Origin: Candidatus Rokuibacteriota bacterium
GTDB lineage: Bacteria > Methylomirabilota > Methylomirabilia > Rokubacteriales > CSP1-6
Direction: 5' to 3'
Length of the DNA: 41,295 nucleotides
Assembly (NCBI GenBank): GCA_003220495.1
Contig: QHSP01000104.1
Location: 1-41,295, forward strand
Under the pieces are notes generated by a model that searched no databases, was not told where the DNA came from, and was given only the letters and a program-made list of their open reading frames with translations. Within the stretch, counting starts at the first letter, position 1; the number at the start of each line of letters is the position of its first letter. Position numbers and translations under genes: made by a program. Positions 31,150-38,779 of the stretch are shown piece after piece.

Positions 31150-31890
31150 CTAGTCGGCCGGCTGACGCTTGAACACGGCGCCGAGCACCGGATGCGGACC
31201 GTCGGAGAGCGGGACCGCCCGCCGGCAGGAGTACTCGATCCACAGCGGCCCTTCGTCGCGGGCCGGGTCGATCTCGACCACGAGGTACATGAACGAGCCC
31301 GGCCAGCGGTAGACGAGCGCGCCGTCGTTTCCGTCGGCGCGAGCGCCCTGAACGACCGCTCCCCATTGCGTCTGAGCGCGTTCCCGCGAGCGCGCGCTGA
31401 GGCGCAGGCCGAGCACCGTGATCGGCGGCACGGGCTCGCGCGAGCCCGACGGACGTCCGCGGCCTTCGTGGCGCGGCGGCGGGCTCGGCGAATCGGCGCT
31501 GGGCTCGGCGAATTGGACGACGATGCCTTGCGCCTGGCGGGGGTGCAGGAACGCTTCCTTCCACTCCGGATCCGAATCGTCGTAGCCGACGATCGCATAG
31601 CCGAGGGCCCGGGCGCGATCGCACGCGTCGACGAGGCTCGGCACGGTGAACGTGACGTGGTGGATCCCCGGCCCGCGCTGGGCGATGAAGCGATGCAGGA
31701 AGCCGTCGGCGCCCGCGGGCTCGAGGACTTCGAGGTCGCCGCCGCCCTCGTAGCGCCAGTGCCTGAAGCGGAACGCGGCGGTCGTCATGCCGTACGTCGA
31801 GCGACCGCCGAGCTCGCCCGCCAGGATCGCCTCGGCATCGGCCAGGCGCGGGACGGCGATCGCGATGTGGTCGAACAGGACCGAGCGCAC
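31150..31890 (-). CDS. VOC-family protein, two-unit, with repeat-like linker insertion
   Basis: A 246-residue protein. VLFDHIAIAVPRLADAEAILAGELGG and GPGIHHVTFTVPSLVDACDRARALGY form a methylmalonyl-CoA-epimerase-like first half with His ligands, followed by GIVVQFAEP. A low-complexity linker of about 25 residues follows (SADSPSPPPRHEGRGRPSGS to REPVPP). A second half begins ITVLGLRLSARSRERAQTQWGAVV and ends WIEYSCRR. The linker DNA (31431-31513) is rich in short palindromes and repeats, which suggests an inserted element in frame. The start is GTG 31890. The gene follows the enolase-superfamily gene by 5 nt. Confidence 0.82.
   Translation of the reverse strand: MRSVLFDHIAIAVPRLADAEAILAGELGGRSTYGMTTAAFRFRHWRYEGGGDLEVLEPAGADGFLHRFIAQRGPGIHHVTFTVPSLVDACDRARALGYAIVGYDDSDPEWKEAFLHPRQAQGIVVQFAEPSADSPSPPPRHEGRGRPSGSREPVPPITVLGLRLSARSRERAQTQWGAVVQGARADGNDGALVYRWPGSFMYLVVEIDPARDEGPLWIEYSCRRAVPLSDGPHPVLGAVFKRQPAD
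31431..31513. repeat. Palindrome and repeat cluster inside the VOC linker
   Basis: An 18-nt perfect palindrome, CGGGCTCGCGCGAGCCCG, lies at 31431-31448. GGGCTCGGCGAAT occurs at 31481-31493 and again at 31501-31513, so GGGCTCG appears three times and its complement once within 83 bp. The region codes for the Pro/Arg/Gly-rich linker of the VOC protein. Confidence 0.55.
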
Positions 31891-31895
31891 CGGGC

Positions 31896-33005
31896 CTAGG
31901 ACAGGACGGCGGTCTTCTTCCGCTCGATCAGCGCGAAGTCGATCGCGGCGCCGAGGCCGGGGCCGTTCATCGCGTGCACGAACCCGCTTCGGTCGACCTC
32001 GATGTCCTCCACGAGGCCGTACTTCTGCGCGCCGGAGGGCAGCAGCACCTCGAAGAACTCGCAGTTACGAATCGCCATGATCACGTGGAGGTTGGCGACG
32101 TTGTTCAGCGAGTTGCCGCCGTGGTGCACCTCGAAGTTCATGTGGAAGCCTTCCGCCAGGTGCGCCGTCTTGACCAGCGACGTGATCCCGCCCTTCACCG
32201 CCACGTCGCCGCGCAGGTAGTCCGTCGCCTGCGCGGTGAGCCACGGCGCGAAGGCGGTGAAGCCGCCGGGCGCGTATTCGGTGGCGAGGATCGGGATCGA
32301 GAGCTTCTGCTTCAGCTTGACGTAGTTGTAGATGTCGTCGTCGGCCAGCGGGTCCTCGTACCAGTGGAAGCCGAGCCGCTCGACCGCTTGCCCCACGCGC
32401 AGCGCATCGGGATAGACGTAGGCCCACGTCGAGTCGAGCATCACGGTGAACTGGTCGCCCACGGAGCGGCGAACCGCCTCGCAGACCTGGATGTCGACCT
32501 TGGGGTCGGTCGGCGGATGGATCTTGTACGCGGTCCAGCCCTCGGCCTTGAACCGGGCGGCTTCTTCCGCGTAGGCCTCCTTCGACGCGAGCACCGCCGA
32601 GCTCGCGTAGGCCGGCACAGTGTCGCGATACGAGCCGAGGAGCCGGTGGATCGGCTGCCCGGCGACCTTGCCCGCGATGTCCCACAAGGCGATGTCCACG
32701 GCGCCGATCGCGCGGTACGTCGTCGCGCGGTTGCGCTGCCAGAGCCCTTGATACAGGCGCTCGCGATCGAGCGGGTTCTGGCCCATCACGACGGGCTTGA
32801 GGAACTGGATCAGTGACTCGCCGTCCAGGTTGGCGCCGCGCTGCGCCGAGCCGAGGAAGGCGTGGCCCTCGACGCCGTCGTCGGTCTTGATCGCGAGCAG
32901 GCCGAGGTGGCTCTTGCCGCTGAAGCGTCCGGTATGCCGGCCGTACGTCGTCGCGGGGATATCGGTCCAGGCAAATATGGTAAGCGTGACGTCGGTGATC
33001 TTCAC
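31896..33005 (-). CDS. Mandelate racemase / muconate lactonizing enzyme family protein
   Basis: A 369-residue enolase-superfamily enzyme. GTG 33005 is the start because GGAGGGG lies 8 nt upstream; the open frame to 33044 is not needed. The capping domain opens VKITDVTLTIFAWTDIP. The barrel shows K161-I-H163 (KxH general base), the metal ligands D191 (VMLDSTWAY), E217 (WYEDPL) and E243 (ATEYAPGG), then D267 in RGDVAVKGG and H294/H295 in NFEVHHGGNSLNN. The KxH plus His/Asp dyad fits the mandelate-racemase or acid-sugar-dehydratase branch rather than cycloisomerases. It abstracts the alpha-proton of a carboxylate. Adjacent acyl-CoA dehydrogenases and VOC proteins suggest a shared catabolic route. 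Confidence 0.92.
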   Translation of the reverse strand: MKITDVTLTIFAWTDIPATTYGRHTGRFSGKSHLGLLAIKTDDGVEGHAFLGSAQRGANLDGESLIQFLKPVVMGQNPLDRERLYQGLWQRNRATTYRAIGAVDIALWDIAGKVAGQPIHRLLGSYRDTVPAYASSAVLASKEAYAEEAARFKAEGWTAYKIHPPTDPKVDIQVCEAVRRSVGDQFTVMLDSTWAYVYPDALRVGQAVERLGFHWYEDPLADDDIYNYVKLKQKLSIPILATEYAPGGFTAFAPWLTAQATDYLRGDVAVKGGITSLVKTAHLAEGFHMNFEVHHGGNSLNNVANLHVIMAIRNCEFFEVLLPSGAQKYGLVEDIEVDRSGFVHAMNGPGLGAAIDFALIERKKTAVLS

Positions 33006-33087
33006 GCGGCAGCCCCTCCATTTTCTCTGTTGCCGATACTGCACGCGCCGATCGATGGCGCCCCGAAAGTCTGCTGTCTCTTCAATC

Positions 33088-34146
33088 TCATCGCGCGGTC
33101 AGGTGCGGCCAGAGCGCGTCGGCGCCGCGCTCGGCGACCGAGCGCCCGAGCTCGACCGCCCAGTCGCCCTCGCCGCCGAACTCCGCCCGCCACGACCAGA
33201 GCCGGCGCGTCGCGAACTGGAGCGCGTGCTCGTACGTGAACCCGATCGCGCCGTGCACCTGATGGGCGATCGAGGCGCCGATCCCCGCCGCCTCGCCGAC
33301 CCGCACCTTCGCGACGGCGATCTCGAACGCGGCGTCGCCGCGGTCGGCGGCGCGGAACGCGTTGGCCGCGGCCGTGCCCGCCGCGGCCGTGTGCCCGGCG
33401 AGCACCGCCAGGTTTTGCTGGATCACCTGGAACGAGCCGATCGGCTTGCCGAACTGACGCCGCTCGGTGGCGTACTGCGAAGCCTGGCGCAGCACGTCAT
33501 CGAGGCCGCCAGCCATCTGGGCCGAGCGCACCAGCGCGCCGTAGAGCCACACCGCTTGCGCCGGGACGCCGCGCCCGGCCGGCGTGGCCGCGACGACGGG
33601 CGCGGCCTCGAAGGCCAGGGTGTCGCGCGGCTCGCGCGCGAGGTTCTGATCCGTCTTGACCTGGCCGGCGCCGCGCGCCGCGAGCGCGACCAAGGTCCGC
33701 CCCTCGGCCTCGGTGACGACCACGACGTGGCCCGCCGCGCGTCCCCACGGCACGCGCGTCGCGGTACCGTCGAGCCGCCAGCCGCTTCCGGCGCGCGTCA
33801 AGCGCAGACGCTCGTCGCGATGGACGGGCGCGATCGTCAACGGCCCGGACGGCACGTCGAGGCCGGACGCCGAGAGAAGCCACGAGCCCACGATGGTCTC
33901 GGCGATCGGAAGCGGCACCGCGTGGCGGCCGGCGGCGCGCGCCACCACGAACGCGTCGCTCCAGCTCCCGCCGGCGCCGCCCTTCGACTCCGCGACGAGG
34001 GGCACGGTCAGACCGTTCTCCTCCGCCGCCTGCCAGAGCGTATCGGGCCAGGCACCCGTCTCGGCGGACTCGAGCAGATCCTTCGTCACGAGGTCCGTGA
34101 AGAGGCGCGTGACGACGTCGCCGAGGATCGTCCGCAGCTCGTTCAT
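33088..34146 (-). CDS. Acyl-CoA dehydrogenase-family protein
   Basis: A 352-residue flavoprotein, slightly short for the family (about 380). The N-terminal helical domain (MNELRTILGDVVTRL, GLTVPLVAESKGGAGGSW) and the middle beta-domain are weakly conserved. The C-terminal bundle is clear: QYATERRQFGKPIGSFQVIQQNLAVLAG, where Arg-Gln-Phe-Gly is the FAD-contact motif, and IAHQVHGAIGFTYEHALQFATRRL. The HG-x-IGFT-x-EH pattern is that of FadE proteins that work in alpha2-beta2 pairs on steroid or bulky acyl-CoA substrates. The start ATG 34146 overlaps the stop of the companion ACAD by 4 bp, supporting a heteromeric enzyme. Confidence 0.9.
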   Translation of the reverse strand: MNELRTILGDVVTRLFTDLVTKDLLESAETGAWPDTLWQAAEENGLTVPLVAESKGGAGGSWSDAFVVARAAGRHAVPLPIAETIVGSWLLSASGLDVPSGPLTIAPVHRDERLRLTRAGSGWRLDGTATRVPWGRAAGHVVVVTEAEGRTLVALAARGAGQVKTDQNLAREPRDTLAFEAAPVVAATPAGRGVPAQAVWLYGALVRSAQMAGGLDDVLRQASQYATERRQFGKPIGSFQVIQQNLAVLAGHTAAAGTAAANAFRAADRGDAAFEIAVAKVRVGEAAGIGASIAHQVHGAIGFTYEHALQFATRRLWSWRAEFGGEGDWAVELGRSVAERGADALWPHLTAR

Positions 34147-35291
34147 CGGAGCCCCAGCCCGCGCGCGATGATGCCGCGCAGGATCTCGCGCGTGCCGCCG
34201 CGCAGGGAAAACGACGGGGCGCGCTGCATGAGAAAGCCGAGCACCTGCTGGAGGTCGCTGCCGCTGTCGATCGTCGGCTCCACGCCGAGCAGGGCGTGGA
34301 CGACTTCGGGCACCTCTTGCTCGAAGGTCGTGCCCACGTCCTTCACCACGGCGGCTTCGAGGTTCGGATTCTCGCCCGCCTGGAGCATGAGGGCGACCGA
34401 GAGCGACATCTGCCGCAAGGTCGCCAGGTGCGCGACGAGCCGACCGACGGTCGCGGCGGCGCGCTCGCCGGGATCCTTCGACACCTCGCGGATCAGCTCG
34501 AGCAGCAGCGCGAAGCTCGACAGGTATCGCTCCGGCCCGCTGCGCTCGAAGGCGAGCTCGGTCGTCACCTGTTTCCAGCCCGCCCCCTCCTCGCCGACCC
34601 GCATGTCCTCGGGCACGAAGGCATCCTCGAAGACCACCATGTTGAAGTGGTGCGAGCCGGCCAGGTCGATGATCGGGCTCAGCGTCATGCCCGGCAGCGT
34701 CGTGTCCACGAGGAACTGCGTCAGCCCTTCGTGCTTCTTGGCCGGGTCGTGGTGCGTGCGGAACGTCGCGATCATGTAGTCGGCGAGATGGGCGTTGCTC
34801 GTCCACACCTTCGTGCCGTTGACGCGGTAGCCGCCCGAGACCCGCTCGGCGCGCGTCCGGAGCGAGGCCAGGTCGGAGCCCGAGTCGGGCTCGCTCATCC
34901 CGATCGCGAACGACAGCTCGCCGCGCGCGATCGCCGGCAAGAACTTCTGCCGCTGCGCTTCGGTGCCGAACCGCAGGAGCAACGGACCGGACTGCCGGTC
35001 GGCGATCCAGTGGGCGGACACCGGCGCGCCTGCCGCCAGCATCTCCTCGAGCACGACGTAGCGCTCGAGCGCGCTCTTCTCGTGGCCCCCGTAGCGCTTC
35101 GGCCACGTCATGGCGATCCAGCCGCGCGCGCCCATCTTCTTGCTGAACTCGCGGTCGAAGCCGCCCCACGAGTGCGCGCGCCGCACCGGCGCGGCGTCGC
35201 CGAGCTCCTGGCGCAGAAACTCGCGCACCTCGGCGCGCAACGCCTCGGCCTCCGGCGAGAGCTCGCCGAGCTCGAACCGGAACGTCTGCAT
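34143..35291 (-). CDS. Acyl-CoA dehydrogenase-family protein
   Basis: A 382-residue acyl-CoA dehydrogenase. GWIAMTWPKRYGGHEKSALERYVVLEEML is the N-terminal part, FAIGMSEPDSGSDLASLRTRAERVSGGYRVNGTKVWTSNAHLADYMI is the signature with flavin contacts, and QRAPSFSLRGGTREILRGIIARGLGLR is the standard C-terminus with the GGTxEI motif. The start ATG 35291 is right after the VOC stop, and the stop overlaps the second ACAD. It introduces a 2,3-double bond into an acyl-CoA, passing electrons to ETF. The pair probably forms one enzyme. Confidence 0.93.
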   Translation of the reverse strand: MQTFRFELGELSPEAEALRAEVREFLRQELGDAAPVRRAHSWGGFDREFSKKMGARGWIAMTWPKRYGGHEKSALERYVVLEEMLAAGAPVSAHWIADRQSGPLLLRFGTEAQRQKFLPAIARGELSFAIGMSEPDSGSDLASLRTRAERVSGGYRVNGTKVWTSNAHLADYMIATFRTHHDPAKKHEGLTQFLVDTTLPGMTLSPIIDLAGSHHFNMVVFEDAFVPEDMRVGEEGAGWKQVTTELAFERSGPERYLSSFALLLELIREVSKDPGERAAATVGRLVAHLATLRQMSLSVALMLQAGENPNLEAAVVKDVGTTFEQEVPEVVHALLGVEPTIDSGSDLQQVLGFLMQRAPSFSLRGGTREILRGIIARGLGLR

Positions 35292-35293
35292 GC

Positions 35294-35683
35294 TCACGCG
35301 TACGTCTCGCGCTTGCGAAGCTCCACGAAGAGGCCGTGCGTGTCTTGTGGATGCACCCAGGCGACGTCTGGGCGGCGTCCGTCGACGCGGACGCCGGCTT
35401 TCTTCAGGCGCTCGACGCTGCCCGGGATGTCCTGGCACTCGAAGCCCACGAGATAAACGCCTTCGCCGTGCTTGGCGAGGAAGCGGCCGACCGCCTTGTC
35501 CGGGTCGGTCGGCTGCAAGAGCTCGATGTGGCCGATGCCCGTCGGCAGGATCGCGTTCTTGAACCCGAACTCCTTGGACTCGGCGCGGTGATGGACCTTC
35601 AAGCCGAAGAGCCCCGTGAAGTGCTCGATCGCGGCCTCGATGTCACGCACCACGACGGTCAACTCGACGATGTCGCCCAGCAT
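35294..35683 (-). CDS. VOC-family protein, methylmalonyl-CoA-epimerase-like
   Basis: A 129-residue VOC protein. MLGDIVELTVVVRDIEAAIEHFTGLFGLKV opens it; the usual His at the first ligand is Glu (VELTV). GHIELLQPTDPDKAVGRFLAKHGEGVYLVGFECQD is very like methylmalonyl-CoA epimerase, where the HxxGxG-x-HH segment would bring a His; here it reads KHGEGVYLVG. WVHPQDTHGLFVELRKRE holds the final Glu. The altered ligands make epimerase activity doubtful. GGAGGTG about 5 nt before ATG 35683 is a strong ribosome-binding site. It leads the ACAD operon and is divergent from the MFS gene. Confidence 0.87.
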   Translation of the reverse strand: MLGDIVELTVVVRDIEAAIEHFTGLFGLKVHHRAESKEFGFKNAILPTGIGHIELLQPTDPDKAVGRFLAKHGEGVYLVGFECQDIPGSVERLKKAGVRVDGRRPDVAWVHPQDTHGLFVELRKRETYA

Positions 35684-35720
35684 GATTCACCTCCTCGATA
35701 CGGCAGAGCGGATCATACAG

Positions 35721-35726
35721 TAGAAT
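35721..35726 (+). promoter_or_regulatory. Possible -10 element (TAGAAT) before the MFS gene
   Basis: TAGAAT lies 12 nt before ATG 35739 in the 55-bp gap between divergent genes. The short distance would give a very short leader. No convincing -35 element is seen. Confidence 0.25.
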
Positions 35727-35738
35727 CATTTGGCCCGC

Positions 35739-37037
35739 ATGCGCCGCTCCCTCGCAAAACTCTTCTACGGCTGGATCGTCATCGCGATCGCGTTCGTCAC
35801 GATGGGCATTGGCGTGAACGCGCGCACGGCGTTCTCGCTCATGTTTCCGCCGATCCTCGACGAGTTCGGCTGGCCGCGCGGGCTCACCGCCGGCGCCTTC
35901 TCGTTCGGCTTCCTGGCCTCGGCGATCCTGGGGCCGGTCCTCGGCCGCCTGATGGACCGGCGGGGGCCGCGCTCGGTGATGCTGCTCGGTGTCGCGATGG
36001 TCGGCGCCGGTCTCGGCCTGGCTCCGCTCGTGACGGCGCCCTGGCATCTCTACCTGACGCTCGGCGTGCTCGTCGCCGGCGGCACCGTGTGCCTGGGCTA
36101 CACGGGCCACGCGCTCTTCCTGCCGAACTGGTTCGTGCGGCGGCGCGGCCTCGCGATCGGCGTCGCGTTCTCCGGCGCCGGCGTCGGCGCGATCGTCATC
36201 TTGCCGTGGCTCCAGCGCCTGATCGCCGGCGCCGGGTGGCGCACCGCGTGTCTCGCGATGGCGGCGCTCGTCGTCGTCGTGCTGGCGCCGCTGAATTTCT
36301 TGACGCGGCGCCGTCCTGAAGACATGGGGCTCTGGCCGGACGGCGATCGCGTCCCGGAGGCCACCGGTCGAGGCGGCCTGCATCCCGCGAACGTCGTCGA
36401 TCACGCCTGGGCGTCGACCGACTGGACGCTCGGGCGCGCGATGCGGACGGCGCGCTTCTGGTGGGTCTCCGTCGGATTCGTCGGCGGGCTCTGGGCCTGG
36501 TACGCCGTGCAGGTGCACCAGACGAAGTACCTGATCGAGATCGGCTTCGCGCCGACGGCGGCCGCCTACGCGCTCGGCTTCGTCGGGTTCACCGGCATCG
36601 TCGGTCAGATCGCGCTCGGCCATCTCTCGGACCGCGTCGGGCGCGAGTGGGTGTGGACGCTCGCGTGCGCCGGCTTCGTGATCTGCTACGCGCTGCTCCT
36701 CGTGATGCGCGAGCGGCCGACGCCGGCGCTGCTGTATCTGATGGTTGCCTCGCAGGGCGCCCTGGGCTACGGCCTCGCCTCGGTCTTCGGCGCGATCCCG
36801 GCCGAGCTCTTCCAGGGCAAGCACTACGGCATGATCTTCGGCACGCTCAGCCTGACGTCGATCATCGGCGGCGCGATGGGCCCCTGGATCGCGGGCGCGC
36901 TGCACGACCGTACCGGCGATTACGTGCTCGCGTTCTGGCTCTCGATCGGCGCCAGCCTCGTGTCGGCCGTCGCGATCTGGCTCGCCGCGCCGCGCAAGGT
37001 GCGGGCGGTGGCAGGGCGCGTGCCCCGCGGTTCATGA
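35739..37037 (+). CDS. MFS transporter
   Basis: A 432-residue protein with about 12 hydrophobic helices. LFYGWIVIAIAFVTMGIGVNARTAFSLMFPPILDEFGWPRG is typical of the oxalate/formate or monocarboxylate MFS group. LGRLMDRRGPRSVMLLG is the MFS signature between helices 2 and 3, and LGHLSDRVGREWVWTLA the repeat between 8 and 9. FFYGxxV-like starts and the LFQGKHYGMIFGTLSLTSIIGGAMGPWIAGALHDRTG end are common in uptake systems for carboxylates. ATG 35739 is the start; a TTG at 35730 is in frame but lacks a ribosome-binding site. It is divergent from the ACAD/VOC operon, so it could import the acid that operon degrades. Confidence 0.9.
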   Translation: MRRSLAKLFYGWIVIAIAFVTMGIGVNARTAFSLMFPPILDEFGWPRGLTAGAFSFGFLASAILGPVLGRLMDRRGPRSVMLLGVAMVGAGLGLAPLVTAPWHLYLTLGVLVAGGTVCLGYTGHALFLPNWFVRRRGLAIGVAFSGAGVGAIVILPWLQRLIAGAGWRTACLAMAALVVVVLAPLNFLTRRRPEDMGLWPDGDRVPEATGRGGLHPANVVDHAWASTDWTLGRAMRTARFWWVSVGFVGGLWAWYAVQVHQTKYLIEIGFAPTAAAYALGFVGFTGIVGQIALGHLSDRVGREWVWTLACAGFVICYALLLVMRERPTPALLYLMVASQGALGYGLASVFGAIPAELFQGKHYGMIFGTLSLTSIIGGAMGPWIAGALHDRTGDYVLAFWLSIGASLVSAVAIWLAAPRKVRAVAGRVPRGS

Positions 37038-37053
37038 GGTGGTCGTCGCCCGG

Positions 37054-37450
37054 TTACGTTTTGGGGAACACGAACGTCAGGACGAAGCGGATGCCCCAGT
37101 CCGGCCCGCCGGCGGGCCGCTCGGCGTAGTAGCGTCCGCCGAGGGTCAGGCTGATCGGCTGCGAGCCGAGCCTGAACAGGTGGCTGACGGTCAGGTTGAT
37201 CGGCACGGTCCACTGCTCGGCTTCCCAGTCGTAGGTCGATTCCGTGTTCAGGCCGAACGTGGTCTTCGTCGCCGTCGTGTATGTGACGAAGGGCCCGTCC
37301 TTGCTTCAGCAGCACGGCCATCGGACCGAGGCCGAATTTCTCGGAGCCGATGCAGTAGTCCAACGACCCAGGGCTTGGACGGCAATGAGACCTTTGTCCA
37401 GTGGGCTATGATGTTGCTCAGCACGCCCGGTCGGAACGCGTGCCGGACGA
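37054..37450 (-). pseudogene. Outer-membrane transporter/porin remnant, C-terminal, frameshifted
   Basis: The last 80 or so codons, to TAA 37056-37054, encode DGPFVTYTTATKTTFGLN, WTVPINLTVSHLFRLGSQP and GGPDWGIRFVLTFVFPK. This is the C-terminal barrel end, with a final Phe-containing strand, of the transporter family once annotated neuromedin U or phenol-degradation MetA. Just upstream the match continues in another frame (DYCIGSEKFGLGPMAVLLKQ). An extra A in CAAGGAC near 37305 would explain the shift. Further up, GVLSNIIAHWTKVS is in yet another frame. The rest of the barrel and the signal peptide are gone. It is a decayed gene, and the interval 37038-37505 holds nothing else I can support. 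Confidence 0.7.
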
Positions 37451-37505
37451 GAGGATAGACCCGGGCCGGGGCCGCGCCGGCCGAGATGCGCCTATGAAAA
37501 CGTCG

Positions 37506-38180
37506 CTACTTGGCGATCTCGAGCAGCTCGACCTCGAAGACCAGGGTGGCGCCGGGCTTGATCGTCGGCGGCCGGCCCTGGTCGCCGTACGCGATTTCCG
37601 ACGGACACACGAGCTTGCTCTTGCCCCCGACCTTCATGAGCTGCACGCCCTCGCTCCAGCAGCGGATCACGCCGTTCAACGGCAGGACGATGGGCTCGCC
37701 GCGCTGGACCGAGCTGTCGAACACCGTGCCGTCGGTGAGCGTGCCGTGATAGTGGACCTTCACCTTGTCGGTGGCCTTGGGCGAGGGCCCGGTGCCGGGC
37801 TTGAGCGTCGTGATGATGAGCCCCGACGCGGTGCGCGTCGCACCTTTCTCGGACGCGGCGCGGTCGAGAAAGGCCTGGCCCGCTTTCTTTTCGACGGCCG
37901 CCGTCGCGCCCGCGCGCGAGGCCTGCAGCTGCGAGATCTTCGGCGCGTACGTCTGGACGTCGACCTTGTAGTCCTTCTTGAGCACCCCGTCGCTGACACC
38001 GGCCAGGACCGATTCGAGATCGGATGGGCTCAGGTTGAAGCCGGCGAGGTTCTGACTGATCACGAGGCCCAGGGCGTAGAGGGTTTTCTGATCGTCGGTC
38101 TTCAGCTCGGGGCCGGCGGCGCCGCTGACGGCGACGGCGGCCAGAACGAGGACGACGGAGAGGGCGAAGGATTTGAACAT
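37506..38180 (-). CDS. FKBP-type peptidyl-prolyl cis-trans isomerase, exported (FkpA/Mip-like)
   Basis: A 224-residue isomerase. MFKSFALSVVLVLAAVAVSGAAG is a signal peptide. Residues around 26-110 form the FkpA/Mip-type helical dimerisation domain (DDQKTLYALGLVISQNLAGFNLSPSDLESVLAGVSDGV). The C-terminal FKBP domain has DKVKVHYHGTLTDGTVFDSS, GEPIVLPLNGVIRCWSEGVQLMKVGGKSKLVCPSEIAYGDQG and PGATLVFEVELLEI, which include the active-site aromatic and Asp residues. It catalyses prolyl isomerisation and acts as a chaperone for proteins crossing the periplasm. ATG 38180 has AGGATC upstream. It is divergent from the ThDP gene pair. Confidence 0.92.
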   Translation of the reverse strand: MFKSFALSVVLVLAAVAVSGAAGPELKTDDQKTLYALGLVISQNLAGFNLSPSDLESVLAGVSDGVLKKDYKVDVQTYAPKISQLQASRAGATAAVEKKAGQAFLDRAASEKGATRTASGLIITTLKPGTGPSPKATDKVKVHYHGTLTDGTVFDSSVQRGEPIVLPLNGVIRCWSEGVQLMKVGGKSKLVCPSEIAYGDQGRPPTIKPGATLVFEVELLEIAK

Positions 38181-38242
38181 CAGGGATCCTTTCTTCGCGC
38201 CGATTAGCGTAGGATAAGTCGATCTTCTCACGGGAGGCCCGG

Positions 38243-38779
38243 ATGCCGGAATCGATTCCTGCGCCGCTGATCATCGACACGCTCAAGGATACGTTTCGCG
38301 AGGCGCGGGGCGGCAGCACGCGCGAGCCGCTCGGCTGGATTCTGAGCGTCCCCGACACGCATCAGAAGAGCGTGCTGGCCGCGCTCGACAAGGAGCGCGC
38401 GCTGCGCGTGGTCACGTGCGCCACCGAGGACGAGGCCAACGCCATCGGCGCCGGACTCTGGATCGGCGGCGAGCCGGTCGTGCTGATGATCCAGCACGCC
38501 GGGTTGTATGCCTCGGTGAACACGTTGCGCGGCGTCGCGATGGACGGGCGCGTGCCGATGTTCTACATGATCGGCCTGCTGCAGCGCGAGCGCGACCGTG
38601 ACCCGAAAGAGTCGCGGCACTCGATGGTGCGCTTCGCCGAGCCTCTGCTCGACACGTTCGGCGTCCCGCACGCGCGGCTCGAAGGGCCGGACGACGTGCA
38701 TCTGATTCCCGAGTACTTTCGCCTGAGCCGCGCGCGGCGAGGGCCGGCGGCGGTGCTCGTCGGTCTGGAGACCAGCTAG
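38243..38779 (+). CDS. ThDP-binding protein, alpha-type subunit (sulfopyruvate/phosphonopyruvate decarboxylase-like)
   Basis: A 178-residue protein corresponding to the N-terminal (Pyr) domain of ThDP decarboxylases. RVVTCATEDEANAIGAGLWIGGEPVVLMIQHAGLYASVNTLRG carries the catalytic Glu that activates ThDP (EDEAN) and the QHAGL segment. It resembles the ComD subunit of sulfopyruvate decarboxylase and the N-terminal part of phosphonopyruvate decarboxylase. GGAGG about 7 nt before ATG 38243 is a good ribosome-binding site. The next gene supplies the PP domain, so the active site lies between subunits. The keto-acid substrate is unknown. Confidence 0.87.
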   Translation: MPESIPAPLIIDTLKDTFREARGGSTREPLGWILSVPDTHQKSVLAALDKERALRVVTCATEDEANAIGAGLWIGGEPVVLMIQHAGLYASVNTLRGVAMDGRVPMFYMIGLLQRERDRDPKESRHSMVRFAEPLLDTFGVPHARLEGPDDVHLIPEYFRLSRARRGPAAVLVGLETS

